Positions 8,189 through 15,058 of a stretch of 21,511 nucleotides of DNA are shown piece after piece. Location of the stretch: positions 1 to 21,511 of the forward strand of contig CAZCRF010000044.1 of NCBI GenBank assembly GCA_964501065.1, written 5' to 3'. The notes beneath the pieces are model-generated. The model was not told where the DNA came from and ran no database searches. It saw nothing but the letters and a program-made list of their open reading frames with translations. Made by a program: the position numbers and the translations under genes. Position 1 is the first letter of the stretch, and the number at the start of each line of letters is the position of its first letter. The stretch comes from Hallerella sp964501065. Its GTDB lineage: Bacteria; Fibrobacterota; Fibrobacteria; Fibrobacterales; Fibrobacteraceae.

Positions 8189-8235
8189 GTCTCGCCAACG
8201 ATAAATTTTAGATTAAGCTAACTTCAACTCTATTC

Positions 8236-8333
8236 GGACGGTCAAGTTTCCGATTGGACGGTTCGGGCGGCAGTTGCGGGATGGCTCGCGCCCTGTCGAG
8301 TCTTCCCGGCCATTTCCCCGCTTATGCCGTCCT
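8236..8333 (-). promoter_or_regulatory. structured leader of the TonB receptor gene; weak cobalamin-riboswitch resemblance
   Basis: The minus-strand leader contains GGGAAGAC (8307-8300), then 14 nt, then GCCATCCCGCAACTG (ending at 8271). This order and spacing resembles the conserved core of cobalamin riboswitches. CGGAAACTTGACCG (8252-8239) loosely resembles the B12 box. GGACGG near 8332-8327 can pair with CCGTCC at 8241-8236 to close the element. Against it, the conserved GUG-AAA loop and the nucleotides after ACTG do not match, and the partner lipoprotein is of an iron-associated family. An alternative explanation for part of the signal is protein binding: GGACGGT occurs as direct repeats at 8236-8242 and 8256-8262, exactly 20 bp apart. 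Confidence 0.28.
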
Positions 8334-8408
8334 TTTCGCTCACAACTGTTCGTGGAACCCTCATCCGGTATCGACGGGCCGGAAGCAAAAATCTATATTT
8401 GCCGTTAT

Positions 8409-8603
8409 ATGAAAAAGCTGGTGCACCATCGCGAAAAGTGCCTCGAATGCGCGGGATGCGTCGGGATTTGTCCGTTCACGGCTCTCGATATGTTCGGTCT
8501 GGATTTGCAAATTGACCGGTCTCGTTGCAAATGCTGCGGCCTTTGCGAAAGGGCTTGCCCGGCGGGAGCCTTGAAAATCGAAGAGGTGGGGAATGCCCGG
8601 TAA
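8409..8603 (+). CDS. small 2[4Fe-4S] ferredoxin
   Basis: This 64-residue protein has two complete cluster motifs of the CxxCxxCxxxCP type: C11, C14, C17, C21 and C40, C43, C46, C50, with an extra Cys at 42. It is a bacterial-type low-potential electron carrier. The start at ATG 8409 gives a normal-length ferredoxin; the same frame is open further upstream but through non-ferredoxin sequence. TATATT at 8394-8399 is a possible -10 box. The last 11 bp overlap the start of the flavoprotein gene, so the two are translationally coupled and the ferredoxin is the probable electron donor to that reductase. Confidence 0.93.
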   Translation: MKKLVHHREKCLECAGCVGICPFTALDMFGLDLQIDRSRCKCCGLCERACPAGALKIEEVGNAR

Positions 8604-9798
8604 TGCGTACGATGTCATTGTGATCGGGGCGGGCCCCGGCGGGTCTGTCGCGGCGAGGGATTTGGCCCGATTCGGTTACAAGGTGCTCTTGATCGAAAAA
8701 CGGGAGCGGATAGGATATCCAGTCCGGTGCGGGGAAGCCAGCACGAATCTCGAAGACTTGCAGGCGTTCGGCCCGATTGACGAAAGCTGCATCGAGTCGA
8801 CTATCAACGGACTTTTCATCTACGGTCCGGACGGCGTGAACATCGAAGCGCCGAAGGCGAATACGGGCATCATGCTGAATCGGGAAAAGTTCGATCCCTG
8901 GCTTGCGCATTTGGCTGCGGAATCCGGCGCGGAAGTCGTCACTTGTGCGCGGGCCGTTTCCGTCGGAGCCGTCGAGGGGGAGTTCCGGACGGTCAAGGTC
9001 GCTTTCGGCAAGGGCGATGGGAAGGGTTCTGTGTCCGAAGAAAGCGTTCGGGAAATCCGGGCGAAGATGGTCGTCGCGGCGGACGGGGTGGAAAGCCTTA
9101 TCGGGCGTCAGCTGGGATTCGATTGCGGACAGAAGCCGAACAGCACTTGTTGCGGAGTCGACATCGAGGTCCAAGGGCTTTTGACGAAGCCGGATTACCT
9201 GACATTTTGGCAGGGGCGCGATTTCATCAACGACGGCTATATTTGGAGCTTTCCCAAGGTGAAATCCAACGTGACCAATTTCGGCGCGGGCTTCCTCATT
9301 CCCAAAAAGGCGGATGCGAATATTCTCGAAGTCACCCTGGGCTGGCTGGAAAGGCTTTTCCCCGGGGCGAAAATCAATCACACGGTCGGCGGCTTGATTC
9401 CCGTTTCAGGGAGTTTGGAGAGATATACGGCGGAGCGTTTCGCCCTCGTCGGCGATGCCGCCCACCACACGAATCCGCTCACCGGCGGCGGCATCGCGCC
9501 GGCCATGAAAGCCGGCCGGCTATGCGCGGAGCGCATCGACGAGGGCTTCAAGGCTCACGACTTGAGCGAGAAGTTCCTTTCCGTCTATGAAAAACGCTGT
9601 GATGAAAAATTCGGGAAGATGCACGACTTTTATTTGAAGTTCCGCAAGTTCCTGCTGGAGGCGGACCGTGACGAACAAATCGGCCTTTACAAGGTCTTGC
9701 AGGGCTTCGCCTTGAGCGGATACCAAAAGCGTTCCTTCTTGAAAACTCCCGTCCAAACGGCCAAGTACCTTTACCGCTTCTGGAAGTTCAAGGGCTAG
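8593..9798 (+). CDS. geranylgeranyl reductase-family FAD-dependent oxidoreductase
   Basis: This 401-residue flavoprotein belongs to the geranylgeranyl/digeranylgeranyl-lipid reductase family, which saturates double bonds of isoprenoid chains. Visible features are the FAD fold GAGPGGSVAA (12-21), the family segment KRERIGYPVRCGEAS with Cys46, YIWSFPK (216-222, the family's YxWxFP motif in the substrate pocket) and VGDAAHHTNPLTGGG (286-300), the second FAD motif. The C-terminal 80 residues are helical and basic with no membrane span. The overlapping ferredoxin gene suggests ferredoxin-driven reduction, as reported for some members of this family. In a bacterium the substrate could be the menaquinone tail, a polyprenol or another isoprenoid; the sequence does not decide. 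The gene ends 6 bp from the convergent RNase gene with no terminator between. Confidence 0.88.
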   Translation: MPGNAYDVIVIGAGPGGSVAARDLARFGYKVLLIEKRERIGYPVRCGEASTNLEDLQAFGPIDESCIESTINGLFIYGPDGVNIEAPKANTGIMLNREKFDPWLAHLAAESGAEVVTCARAVSVGAVEGEFRTVKVAFGKGDGKGSVSEESVREIRAKMVVAADGVESLIGRQLGFDCGQKPNSTCCGVDIEVQGLLTKPDYLTFWQGRDFINDGYIWSFPKVKSNVTNFGAGFLIPKKADANILEVTLGWLERLFPGAKINHTVGGLIPVSGSLERYTAERFALVGDAAHHTNPLTGGGIAPAMKAGRLCAERIDEGFKAHDLSEKFLSVYEKRCDEKFGKMHDFYLKFRKFLLEADRDEQIGLYKVLQGFALSGYQKRSFLKTPVQTAKYLYRFWKFKG

Positions 9799-9804
9799 AA
9801 CGTT

Positions 9805-10332
9805 TCATTGGAGTTGCACGAAGCTCGTGTAATGGTTCGCCGAGTAATAAATCTTGCAAGAGTCCGCGTAGACCAACCGTTTCGTCCCGCGGTTGTCTCC
9901 CGAATAATCGACGTCGGCTTCCCTGTAGGAGTCGCTCGGCAAAAGGTTCTCCGCGTTCGAAAAGGAATCTCCCCCGACCATGACGCCGAGGACTTTCCAC
10001 GGATTGAAGTTCCATTTTGAAAAGGAATTCCCCGCGCTCTCGTAAAGAGCCTTCGCTTCCGATTTCGTCCTGTAATTGCCGGGCAGCTTCCCGTATTTGC
10101 AGAGGTAGCCCGCAACGGAATCCTTCGTCGTGTAATGGGCTTCCTGCTCGATGGCGGAGAGGAACGATTCTGTGAACAGGATTTTTGCGGAGGAGGAGCT
10201 TTCGTAAGACGGGATTCCCGCGGAACTCTCGCTGCTGGTTGTCGTATCGTCCGATTGGACGGGGATGGTGTCGGTGGAGCAGTGGCAAAGAAAGAGGAGG
10301 GCGACGCCCAGAGAGTAAAAATGTCTTTTCAT
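9805..10332 (-). CDS. barnase-like secreted ribonuclease, probable lipoprotein
   Basis: This 175-residue protein has a hydrophobic signal segment with C16 and C18, a Ser-rich linker (about 32-48) and a complete microbial ribonuclease domain of the barnase/binase family (about 67-175). Alignment to barnase by eye: DSVAGYLCKYGKLPGNYRTK with Lys90 (barnase K27), GGDSFSNAENLLP, YREADVDYS with Glu139 (general base E73), Arg148 and Arg152 (R83, R87) and NHYTSF with His167 (general acid H102). All catalytic residues are kept. Barnase R59, a key contact to substrate and to the inhibitor barstar, is Ala127 here, while the next Glu (E60) is kept. Cys78 and Cys159 could form a disulfide not present in barnase. 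It should cleave RNA outside the cytoplasm, for scavenging or against competitors. No barstar-like ORF is in the window. The lipobox is imperfect, so anchoring is uncertain. Confidence 0.9.
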   Translation of the reverse strand: MKRHFYSLGVALLFLCHCSTDTIPVQSDDTTTSSESSAGIPSYESSSSAKILFTESFLSAIEQEAHYTTKDSVAGYLCKYGKLPGNYRTKSEAKALYESAGNSFSKWNFNPWKVLGVMVGGDSFSNAENLLPSDSYREADVDYSGDNRGTKRLVYADSCKIYYSANHYTSFVQLQ

Positions 10333-10350
10333 AAAAGGAAAAATAAAAAT

Positions 10351-10389
10351 TTTGTTTTTTTGTTGTAATATTTTATATTACAGTATAGA
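10351..10389. promoter_or_regulatory. palindromic operator over the RNase / SirTM divergent promoter
   Basis: TGTAATAT TTT ATATTACA (10364-10382) is a perfect inverted repeat with 8-bp arms and a 3-bp centre. It covers the best + strand -10 candidate, TATATT at 10374-10379, paired with TTTGTT at 10351-10356 (17-bp spacing). A second possible pair is TTGTTG (10360-10365) with TATAGA (10384-10389). On the other strand the palindrome offers TATAAAAT-like sequence about 31 bp before the RNase start. A dimeric repressor bound here could control the SirTM operon and perhaps the RNase. No regulator gene is adjacent. Confidence 0.6.
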
Positions 10390-10403
10390 AAATCGAGGTG
10401 AAT

Positions 10404-11318
10404 ATGTTTGACGAAAAAATGGAAACTTTGAAGGAATGGCTTCGGTCGGCGGACGCCGTAGTCATCGGGGCTGGCAGCGGACTTTCCTCGGCGGCGGGTT
10501 ACGTCTATTCTGGCGCGCGCTTTCAAAAGTACTTTTGGGATTTTGAAAAAAAGTATGGATTCCACGACATGTACTCCGGCGGATTTTTCCCCTACGAGAC
10601 CTTGGAGGAATTCTGGGGGTTCTGGTGCCGCTGCATCTGGGTGAACCGTTACGCTCCGATGCCGTCCCGTTTGTACGAGGAGCTTTTGGAACTACTCAAG
10701 TCCAAGGATTACTTTGTCATCACTACGAACGTCGACCACTGCTTCTTGCGTGCGGGGTTCGACAAGGAGCGGCTCTTTTACACGCAAGGCGATTACGGGC
10801 TTTTCCAATCGAGCAAGCCCGGCGGGAAATCGGCGAACAAGACCTATGACAATTCAAGGGAAATTTTGGACATGGTGCTTCAGGAGGGCTTTGAAATTTC
10901 AAGCGACGGGGAGCTTCTCGTGCCGGAAAATGCAAAAATCAAGATGAGAATTTTGCCTCGGCAGATTCCCGTCTGCCGCGACGACGGGAAACCGATGACC
11001 GTCAACTTGCGCTGCGACGACACCTTCGTGGAAGACGCGGGCTGGCACTTGGCGCAGGGGAGATATGCAGAGTTCTTGGCTGCGCACAAAAGGTCCCGGG
11101 TGCTTTTCTTCGAATTGGGCGTGGGGTTGAACACTCCCGGCATCATCAAATATCCGTTTTGGCGGATGACTTTTGAAAACAAGCGGTCGTTCTACGCTTC
11201 CGTGAGTTTGGACTTTTCCGCGATTCCGGATCAGATTGAAAACCGCAGCCTAGTCTTGAACGCGGATCTCGGGAGGGTCGTCCGCGCGCTTTCCGAAGGA
11301 GGGGACGATGAAAAGTAG
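10404..11318 (+). CDS. class M sirtuin (SirTM), protein ADP-ribosyltransferase
   Basis: This 304-residue protein matches SirTM, the macrodomain-linked sirtuin class known from staphylococci, streptococci and some fungi, which ADP-ribosylates a partner protein. Signs are the NAD-binding GAGSGLSSAAGYVYSG (22-37), YETLEEFWGFW (64-74), ITTNVD (106-111; the sirtuin Asn-x-Asp) and YTQGDYGLF (126-134), where Gln-Gly replaces the catalytic His-Gly of deacetylases. FFELGVGLNTPGIIKYPFW (235-253) is the SirTM C-terminal motif. Deacetylase activity is therefore not expected. Paired zinc-ribbon cysteines are not visible: only Cys191 and Cys204 lie in the corresponding region. ATG 10404 is preceded by GAGG at 10395-10398, which favours it over an in-frame GTG at 10398. 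The gene overlaps the macrodomain gene by 11 bp. Confidence 0.9.
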   Translation: MFDEKMETLKEWLRSADAVVIGAGSGLSSAAGYVYSGARFQKYFWDFEKKYGFHDMYSGGFFPYETLEEFWGFWCRCIWVNRYAPMPSRLYEELLELLKSKDYFVITTNVDHCFLRAGFDKERLFYTQGDYGLFQSSKPGGKSANKTYDNSREILDMVLQEGFEISSDGELLVPENAKIKMRILPRQIPVCRDDGKPMTVNLRCDDTFVEDAGWHLAQGRYAEFLAAHKRSRVLFFELGVGLNTPGIIKYPFWRMTFENKRSFYASVSLDFSAIPDQIENRSLVLNADLGRVVRALSEGGDDEK

Positions 11319-12132
11319 AATTGAAAAAATCGAGTATCTGATCCACTGCCTGAAGCATGAAATGCCGGAATATGCGAAATACCGCGCGGGAAATTCGGAA
11401 CGGGAAGCCTTCGACCTTTATCGGGCGCTTTGCAATTTGCGGACTCCGCGAAAGGGTTCCTTGACGATGCATACGCTGCCGGACGACTTTTACGCCGTGG
11501 AGTCGGATGTGCTCCGGGGAATCTCTTCGGAAAGGGGAGTCGTGGATGCCGCCGGAATCCCGGCTGCGGTTCGGGATGAAAGGCTCTCCCTTTGGAAGGG
11601 GGACATCACGACGCTCCGGGCGGACTCCGTGGTGAATGCGGCCAACAGTCGGATGCTCGGATGCTTCGTCCCTCTGCATTCCTGCATCGACAACTGCATC
11701 CACACGATGGCGGGGGTCAGGCTGCGCGAAAAATGTTACGAGATGATGCGGACTTGTGGATTTGAAGAAGAGACCGGCAAGGCGAAAATCACTCCCGGCT
11801 ACAATTTGCCTGCAAAATTCGTCATTCATACTGTCGGGCCGATTGTGGAGGGCTTTTTGACGGGACGGGACAAGGCCCTGCTGGCTTCGTGCTACCGTTC
11901 CGTCTTGGACTTGGCAAATGAAAACCGCTTGCATTCCGTCGCATTTTGCTGCATTTCGACGGGCGTCTTCCGATTTCCCCAGAGCGCTGCGGCGAAAATC
12001 GCCGTGCGGACGGCGCGGGAATGGCTTTTTGAACATCCGGAATCTTCGGTTGGCAAAATCGTTTTCAACGTGTTCAAGGAAAGCGACGAAAGGCTCTATG
12101 GCGAGCTTTTGGGAAGCGCCGGTGGGCGGTGA
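11308..12132 (+). CDS. zinc-containing macrodomain protein, ADP-ribosyl hydrolase (Zn-Macro)
   Basis: This 274-residue protein has a helical N-terminal region (1-90) and a macrodomain (about 93-274) of the Zn-Macro subclass. WKGDITTLRADSVVNAANSR (96-115) is the ADP-ribose-binding start. LGCFVPLHSCIDNCIHTMAG (117-136) carries the Cys/His cluster that binds the active-site zinc in this subclass (Cys119, His124 and Cys126 are the likely ligands). YNLPAKFVIHTVGP and AFCCISTGVFRFP (212-224) complete the pocket. Such enzymes remove the ADP-ribose added by the operon's SirTM, so the pair forms a writer/eraser module. AAGGAGGGG at 11295-11303 is a strong ribosome binding site lying inside the end of sirTM, with start and stop overlapping. 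Neither a GcvH-L nor a lipoate ligase gene is beside it, unlike the Gram-positive operons. Confidence 0.92.
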   Translation: MKSRIEKIEYLIHCLKHEMPEYAKYRAGNSEREAFDLYRALCNLRTPRKGSLTMHTLPDDFYAVESDVLRGISSERGVVDAAGIPAAVRDERLSLWKGDITTLRADSVVNAANSRMLGCFVPLHSCIDNCIHTMAGVRLREKCYEMMRTCGFEEETGKAKITPGYNLPAKFVIHTVGPIVEGFLTGRDKALLASCYRSVLDLANENRLHSVAFCCISTGVFRFPQSAAAKIAVRTAREWLFEHPESSVGKIVFNVFKESDERLYGELLGSAGGR

Positions 12133-12145
12133 CGGCCGCTCCTAA

Positions 12146-12180
12146 GTTGTCCCTGGACAACATTAAAACTTTCGTATGGA
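12146..12180 (+). promoter_or_regulatory. candidate promoter with palindrome upstream of the pectate lyase gene
   Basis: GTTGTCC CT GGACAAC (12146-12161) is a perfect 7-2-7 inverted repeat and is not followed by a T-run, so it is more operator-like than terminator-like. TGGACA at 12154-12159 could serve as -35 with TATGGA at 12175-12180 as -10, though the spacing is short (15 bp). This is the only promoter-like sequence in the 96 bp between the macrodomain gene and the lyase gene. Confidence 0.4.
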
Positions 12181-12228
12181 TGAAATTCGGGGAGGATTCT
12201 CTTAATTTTGAAGGAAAATAGGTGGATT

Positions 12229-14781
12229 ATGCGAATTTCAAAATGGCTGGCGTTGAGTGTGGCTTTGGGCTTTGGATTTTTGACGGCTGAACCGCTTGCG
12301 TTTCCGGAGGCCTTGGGTTTTGGAGCGAAAGCGACTGGCGGCCGCGGGGGGACGGTTTACCACGTCACGAATTTGGATGATTCCGGCACGGGTTCCTTCC
12401 GCGACGCGGTGAGCCAGCCGAATCGCATCGTCGTCTTTGACGTGGGCGGTTACATCACCATCAAATCCGCCGTCTCCATTTCGAGCAACATCACGATTGC
12501 CGGGCAGACGGCCCCGGGGGAGGGCATCGGCATCAAGGGCGGCAAGCTTTCCACCGGGAAGCAGAAGAACATCATCATCCGCTACTTGCGCATTCGGCCA
12601 GGTTCGGGCACGGCTTCCAAAAAGGACGACGGCTTGAACCTTTACGACGCGCAGAACATCATCGTCGACCACACATCCGTGGAATTTGCCCCGTGGAACA
12701 ACTTCGGCGGAAGTTCCGACAATTGGCAGACCTACCCCGTCACCGACGTCACCATCCAGAACTGCCTCATTGCAAACCCGATTTACCAACAGTTCGGGGC
12801 GCACATCGAATCGGTGAACGGATACTGGTCTTGGTATTACAACGCCTTTGCGAATACGCACAACAGGAATCCCCTCGACAAGGTGAACGACGTTTTCGTG
12901 AACAATGTCTGGTACGATTTTGAAGCGGGCTACACGACGCACACGAGCACCAATTTCAAGCACGACATCGTGAACAATTACTTTGTCTATGGGCCGAAGG
13001 GGAGCAACCCTTGGTTCCAGGTGGACAAGAACCAGAGCATTTATTCGAGCGGGAACTTGATAGACAACAATCGGGACGGCGTTTTGAACGGCAGCGCGAC
13101 GAACATCTATTGGTATCAGGGCGAAGGCACAGTCCTTTCCGAACCGTGGAGCGAGCAGACTACGTCGAACCCCATCCTTTCCGCCCCGACGGCGTGGAGG
13201 CTTGTCAATTCCCAATCGGGAGTTCTCCCTTACGACGACATCGATTCCCTCGTCTGGTATCAGATGGGGACTCTGGGTACTGCCGGGCAGCTTTACACGA
13301 GCGAGACGCAGACAGGCCTTTCGAACAGCGGCTGGGGGGAGATTCTTTCCGGTGAAAAGCCCATGGACACGGACGGCGACGGCATCCCGGACTATTTTGA
13401 AGAGGCGATGGGGTACGACGCTTTGAAGGACGATGCGATGACTTTCGCCTCCGACGGATACGCTTACATTGAAAAGTACATCAACTGGCTAGGCGCCATG
13501 CACATGTCCGCACCCAAGAACGGCAGCGCGACCTTTGACCTTCGCTCCATCACCAAGGGCTTCCAAGATGTTTCTCCGTCCTATTCCGTTTCTTCGGCGG
13601 AGAACGGTTCCGTCTCCCTCGGGGCGGACGGTTACACGGCGACATTTTCCCCGTCCCCGAATTTCACGGGCCTCTCTTCGTTCAAGTACACGGTCAGCGG
13701 TTCCGATGGGACGGAATACACGGGTCGGGTGGAGGTTCTCGTGGAGCAAAGCGATTTGACAATCGGGCCCGCAATCGTTCTCCAATCGGGTTCTGAAAAT
13801 CAGGAATTGATGCTCGGAAGTGCGGCTGAGTCCATCGTTTATAAATATTCGGGCTGCGGCGGGGCCGAGGCTTCGGGGCTTCCGCAGGGGATGACGGCTA
13901 GCGTCAACGCGAAGGACAGCACTCTCACCCTTTCCGGCACGCCAACGGAAAATGGAATCTTCCTTTTTACCGTTTCCACGAAGGACGATGGCGGTGAAAC
14001 GGCCAGGGCGTCCGGGACCATCACCGTCCGGAAGTCGGCGACGACTGTTGGAGCCCCGGTGGAGTTCTTGAGCAGCGTGAACGCGGCCTATCCGAACGAC
14101 GGCATCGGCGCTTATGAAGACAAGAACGCGGGCTGGATTGACAGCGGCTATTACAATTTCGTCAACAGCTTGGAAAGTTACGGCGCTTGGAATTTGAACG
14201 TGCCGACGGCGAAGTCCGGAGCAGTGTTGAACATCCGCTTTGCAAACGGTGGGAGCGCCGCCCGGACGATGGAGCTTTTCATCAACGGCAAGAGCGCCGG
14301 GGTGGTCTCATTCCCTTCGACGGGCGCATGGACTGCCTACGACAGCGTTTCCGTACAAGTTTCTTTAGCCAAGGATACGAACGTCCTTCGCCTGAAATCC
14401 CTCACGGAGGATGGCGGACCGAACATGGACCAGTTCCGTTTTGACATTGCCGGAATCACCCAAATATCGGGCGCGGTCATCGAAGATGCCGAGAATCAAG
14501 ACGACGATTGTGAAGTCGGAAAAGAAGACGATTGCGACGCGGAAGGCCTTTTCTACGGTTCCACCGTTCCGCTCGTGGCTTATTCGAACGCGACGTTCGA
14601 CTTGCGCCGAGGCCTCCTCTCCACAAACCGGTCCGGCTACGTCAAGGTTTCCGTCTTCGATTCCAGGGGACGTCTGGTGGCCAATTTTGCGGGGAACGTC
14701 AAAGCGGGGACGACAAAGCTCGACTTCAACCGCTCCACTTTGCCGCAAGGGCGCTACCAAGTCCGCGTCCAGGTGCGGTGA
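12229..14781 (+). CDS. secreted modular pectate lyase (PL1-type) with CBM and C-terminal sorting-like domain
   Basis: This 850-residue exported enzyme is predicted to cleave pectin backbone by beta-elimination. A signal peptide (about 1-22) leads to a PL1-type parallel beta-helix (about 24-375): GTGSFRDAV, IIIRYLRIRPG, NIIVDHTSVEF (the family's DH motif) and HNRNPLDKVNDVFVNN, with the Arg-x-Pro catalytic region. A Ca-binding-like DTDGDGIPDYFEE follows (380-392). Then come an Ig-like segment (about 430-510), a putative-Ig repeat with LPQGMTAS and LTLSGTPTENGIF (about 525-605), a CBM6/35-like module (about 611-740), a Cys/Asp/Glu-rich linker and an about 75-residue C-terminal domain. The last includes SGYVKVSVFDSRGRLV and LPQGRYQVRVQVR, similar in style to C-terminal sorting domains. 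ATG 12229, preceded by AGGTGG, begins the signal peptide; an in-frame TTG at 12208 is less likely. Subfamily and exact substrate are not settled. Confidence 0.88.
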   Translation: MRISKWLALSVALGFGFLTAEPLAFPEALGFGAKATGGRGGTVYHVTNLDDSGTGSFRDAVSQPNRIVVFDVGGYITIKSAVSISSNITIAGQTAPGEGIGIKGGKLSTGKQKNIIIRYLRIRPGSGTASKKDDGLNLYDAQNIIVDHTSVEFAPWNNFGGSSDNWQTYPVTDVTIQNCLIANPIYQQFGAHIESVNGYWSWYYNAFANTHNRNPLDKVNDVFVNNVWYDFEAGYTTHTSTNFKHDIVNNYFVYGPKGSNPWFQVDKNQSIYSSGNLIDNNRDGVLNGSATNIYWYQGEGTVLSEPWSEQTTSNPILSAPTAWRLVNSQSGVLPYDDIDSLVWYQMGTLGTAGQLYTSETQTGLSNSGWGEILSGEKPMDTDGDGIPDYFEEAMGYDALKDDAMTFASDGYAYIEKYINWLGAMHMSAPKNGSATFDLRSITKGFQDVSPSYSVSSAENGSVSLGADGYTATFSPSPNFTGLSSFKYTVSGSDGTEYTGRVEVLVEQSDLTIGPAIVLQSGSENQELMLGSAAESIVYKYSGCGGAEASGLPQGMTASVNAKDSTLTLSGTPTENGIFLFTVSTKDDGGETARASGTITVRKSATTVGAPVEFLSSVNAAYPNDGIGAYEDKNAGWIDSGYYNFVNSLESYGAWNLNVPTAKSGAVLNIRFANGGSAARTMELFINGKSAGVVSFPSTGAWTAYDSVSVQVSLAKDTNVLRLKSLTEDGGPNMDQFRFDIAGITQISGAVIEDAENQDDDCEVGKEDDCDAEGLFYGSTVPLVAYSNATFDLRRGLLSTNRSGYVKVSVFDSRGRLVANFAGNVKAGTTKLDFNRSTLPQGRYQVRVQVR

Positions 14782-15058
14782 CCGGGGGCAATTTTAATAG
14801 GGAAGAGGGAGTAGGAGTTAGGAGTGAGTCGTGGCTAGTGGTCAGTTGGCTGTAAACAGAAGAGCGTCGTCATATTGCATGAGCGACAGGATGAACGAAG
14901 AGAATGAAGTCGCGAACGTGCGTATAACATAGCTAGCAACGCGCTTGCCTGTCGCCCGCCTGCCGGACGGGCAGGGTAGACAGGAAACATCCCTTTACAG
15001 TAGCGAGATTAACGCCTTCGGCGTTAGCGGCTGCGCCTCACCAATGCTCGTGTTAGCC
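14782..15058. repeat. non-coding repeat-like region with nested hairpins
   Basis: No credible gene lies here. The left part (14801-14860) is a drifting GGAGTAGGAGTTAGGAGT / GGCTAGTGGTCAGTTGGCT sequence typical of degraded dispersed repeats. Further right, CCTGTC (14948-14953) pairs with GACAGG (14979-14984) around an inner CCTGCC / GGCAGG hairpin (14959-14964 with 14970-14975). TAACGCC TTC GGCGTTA (15010-15026) is a perfect 7-bp stem followed by further GC-rich inverted sequence up to the folD stop. It looks like an interspersed element, possibly also the transcription end of folD, but a single copy cannot prove repetition. Confidence 0.5.

Noticed and set aside
12146..12161. Terminator for the SirTM/Zn-Macro operon
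   Set aside because: The inverted repeat has a 2-nt centre and is followed by ACATTAAAAC rather than a T-run, so it fits an operator better.
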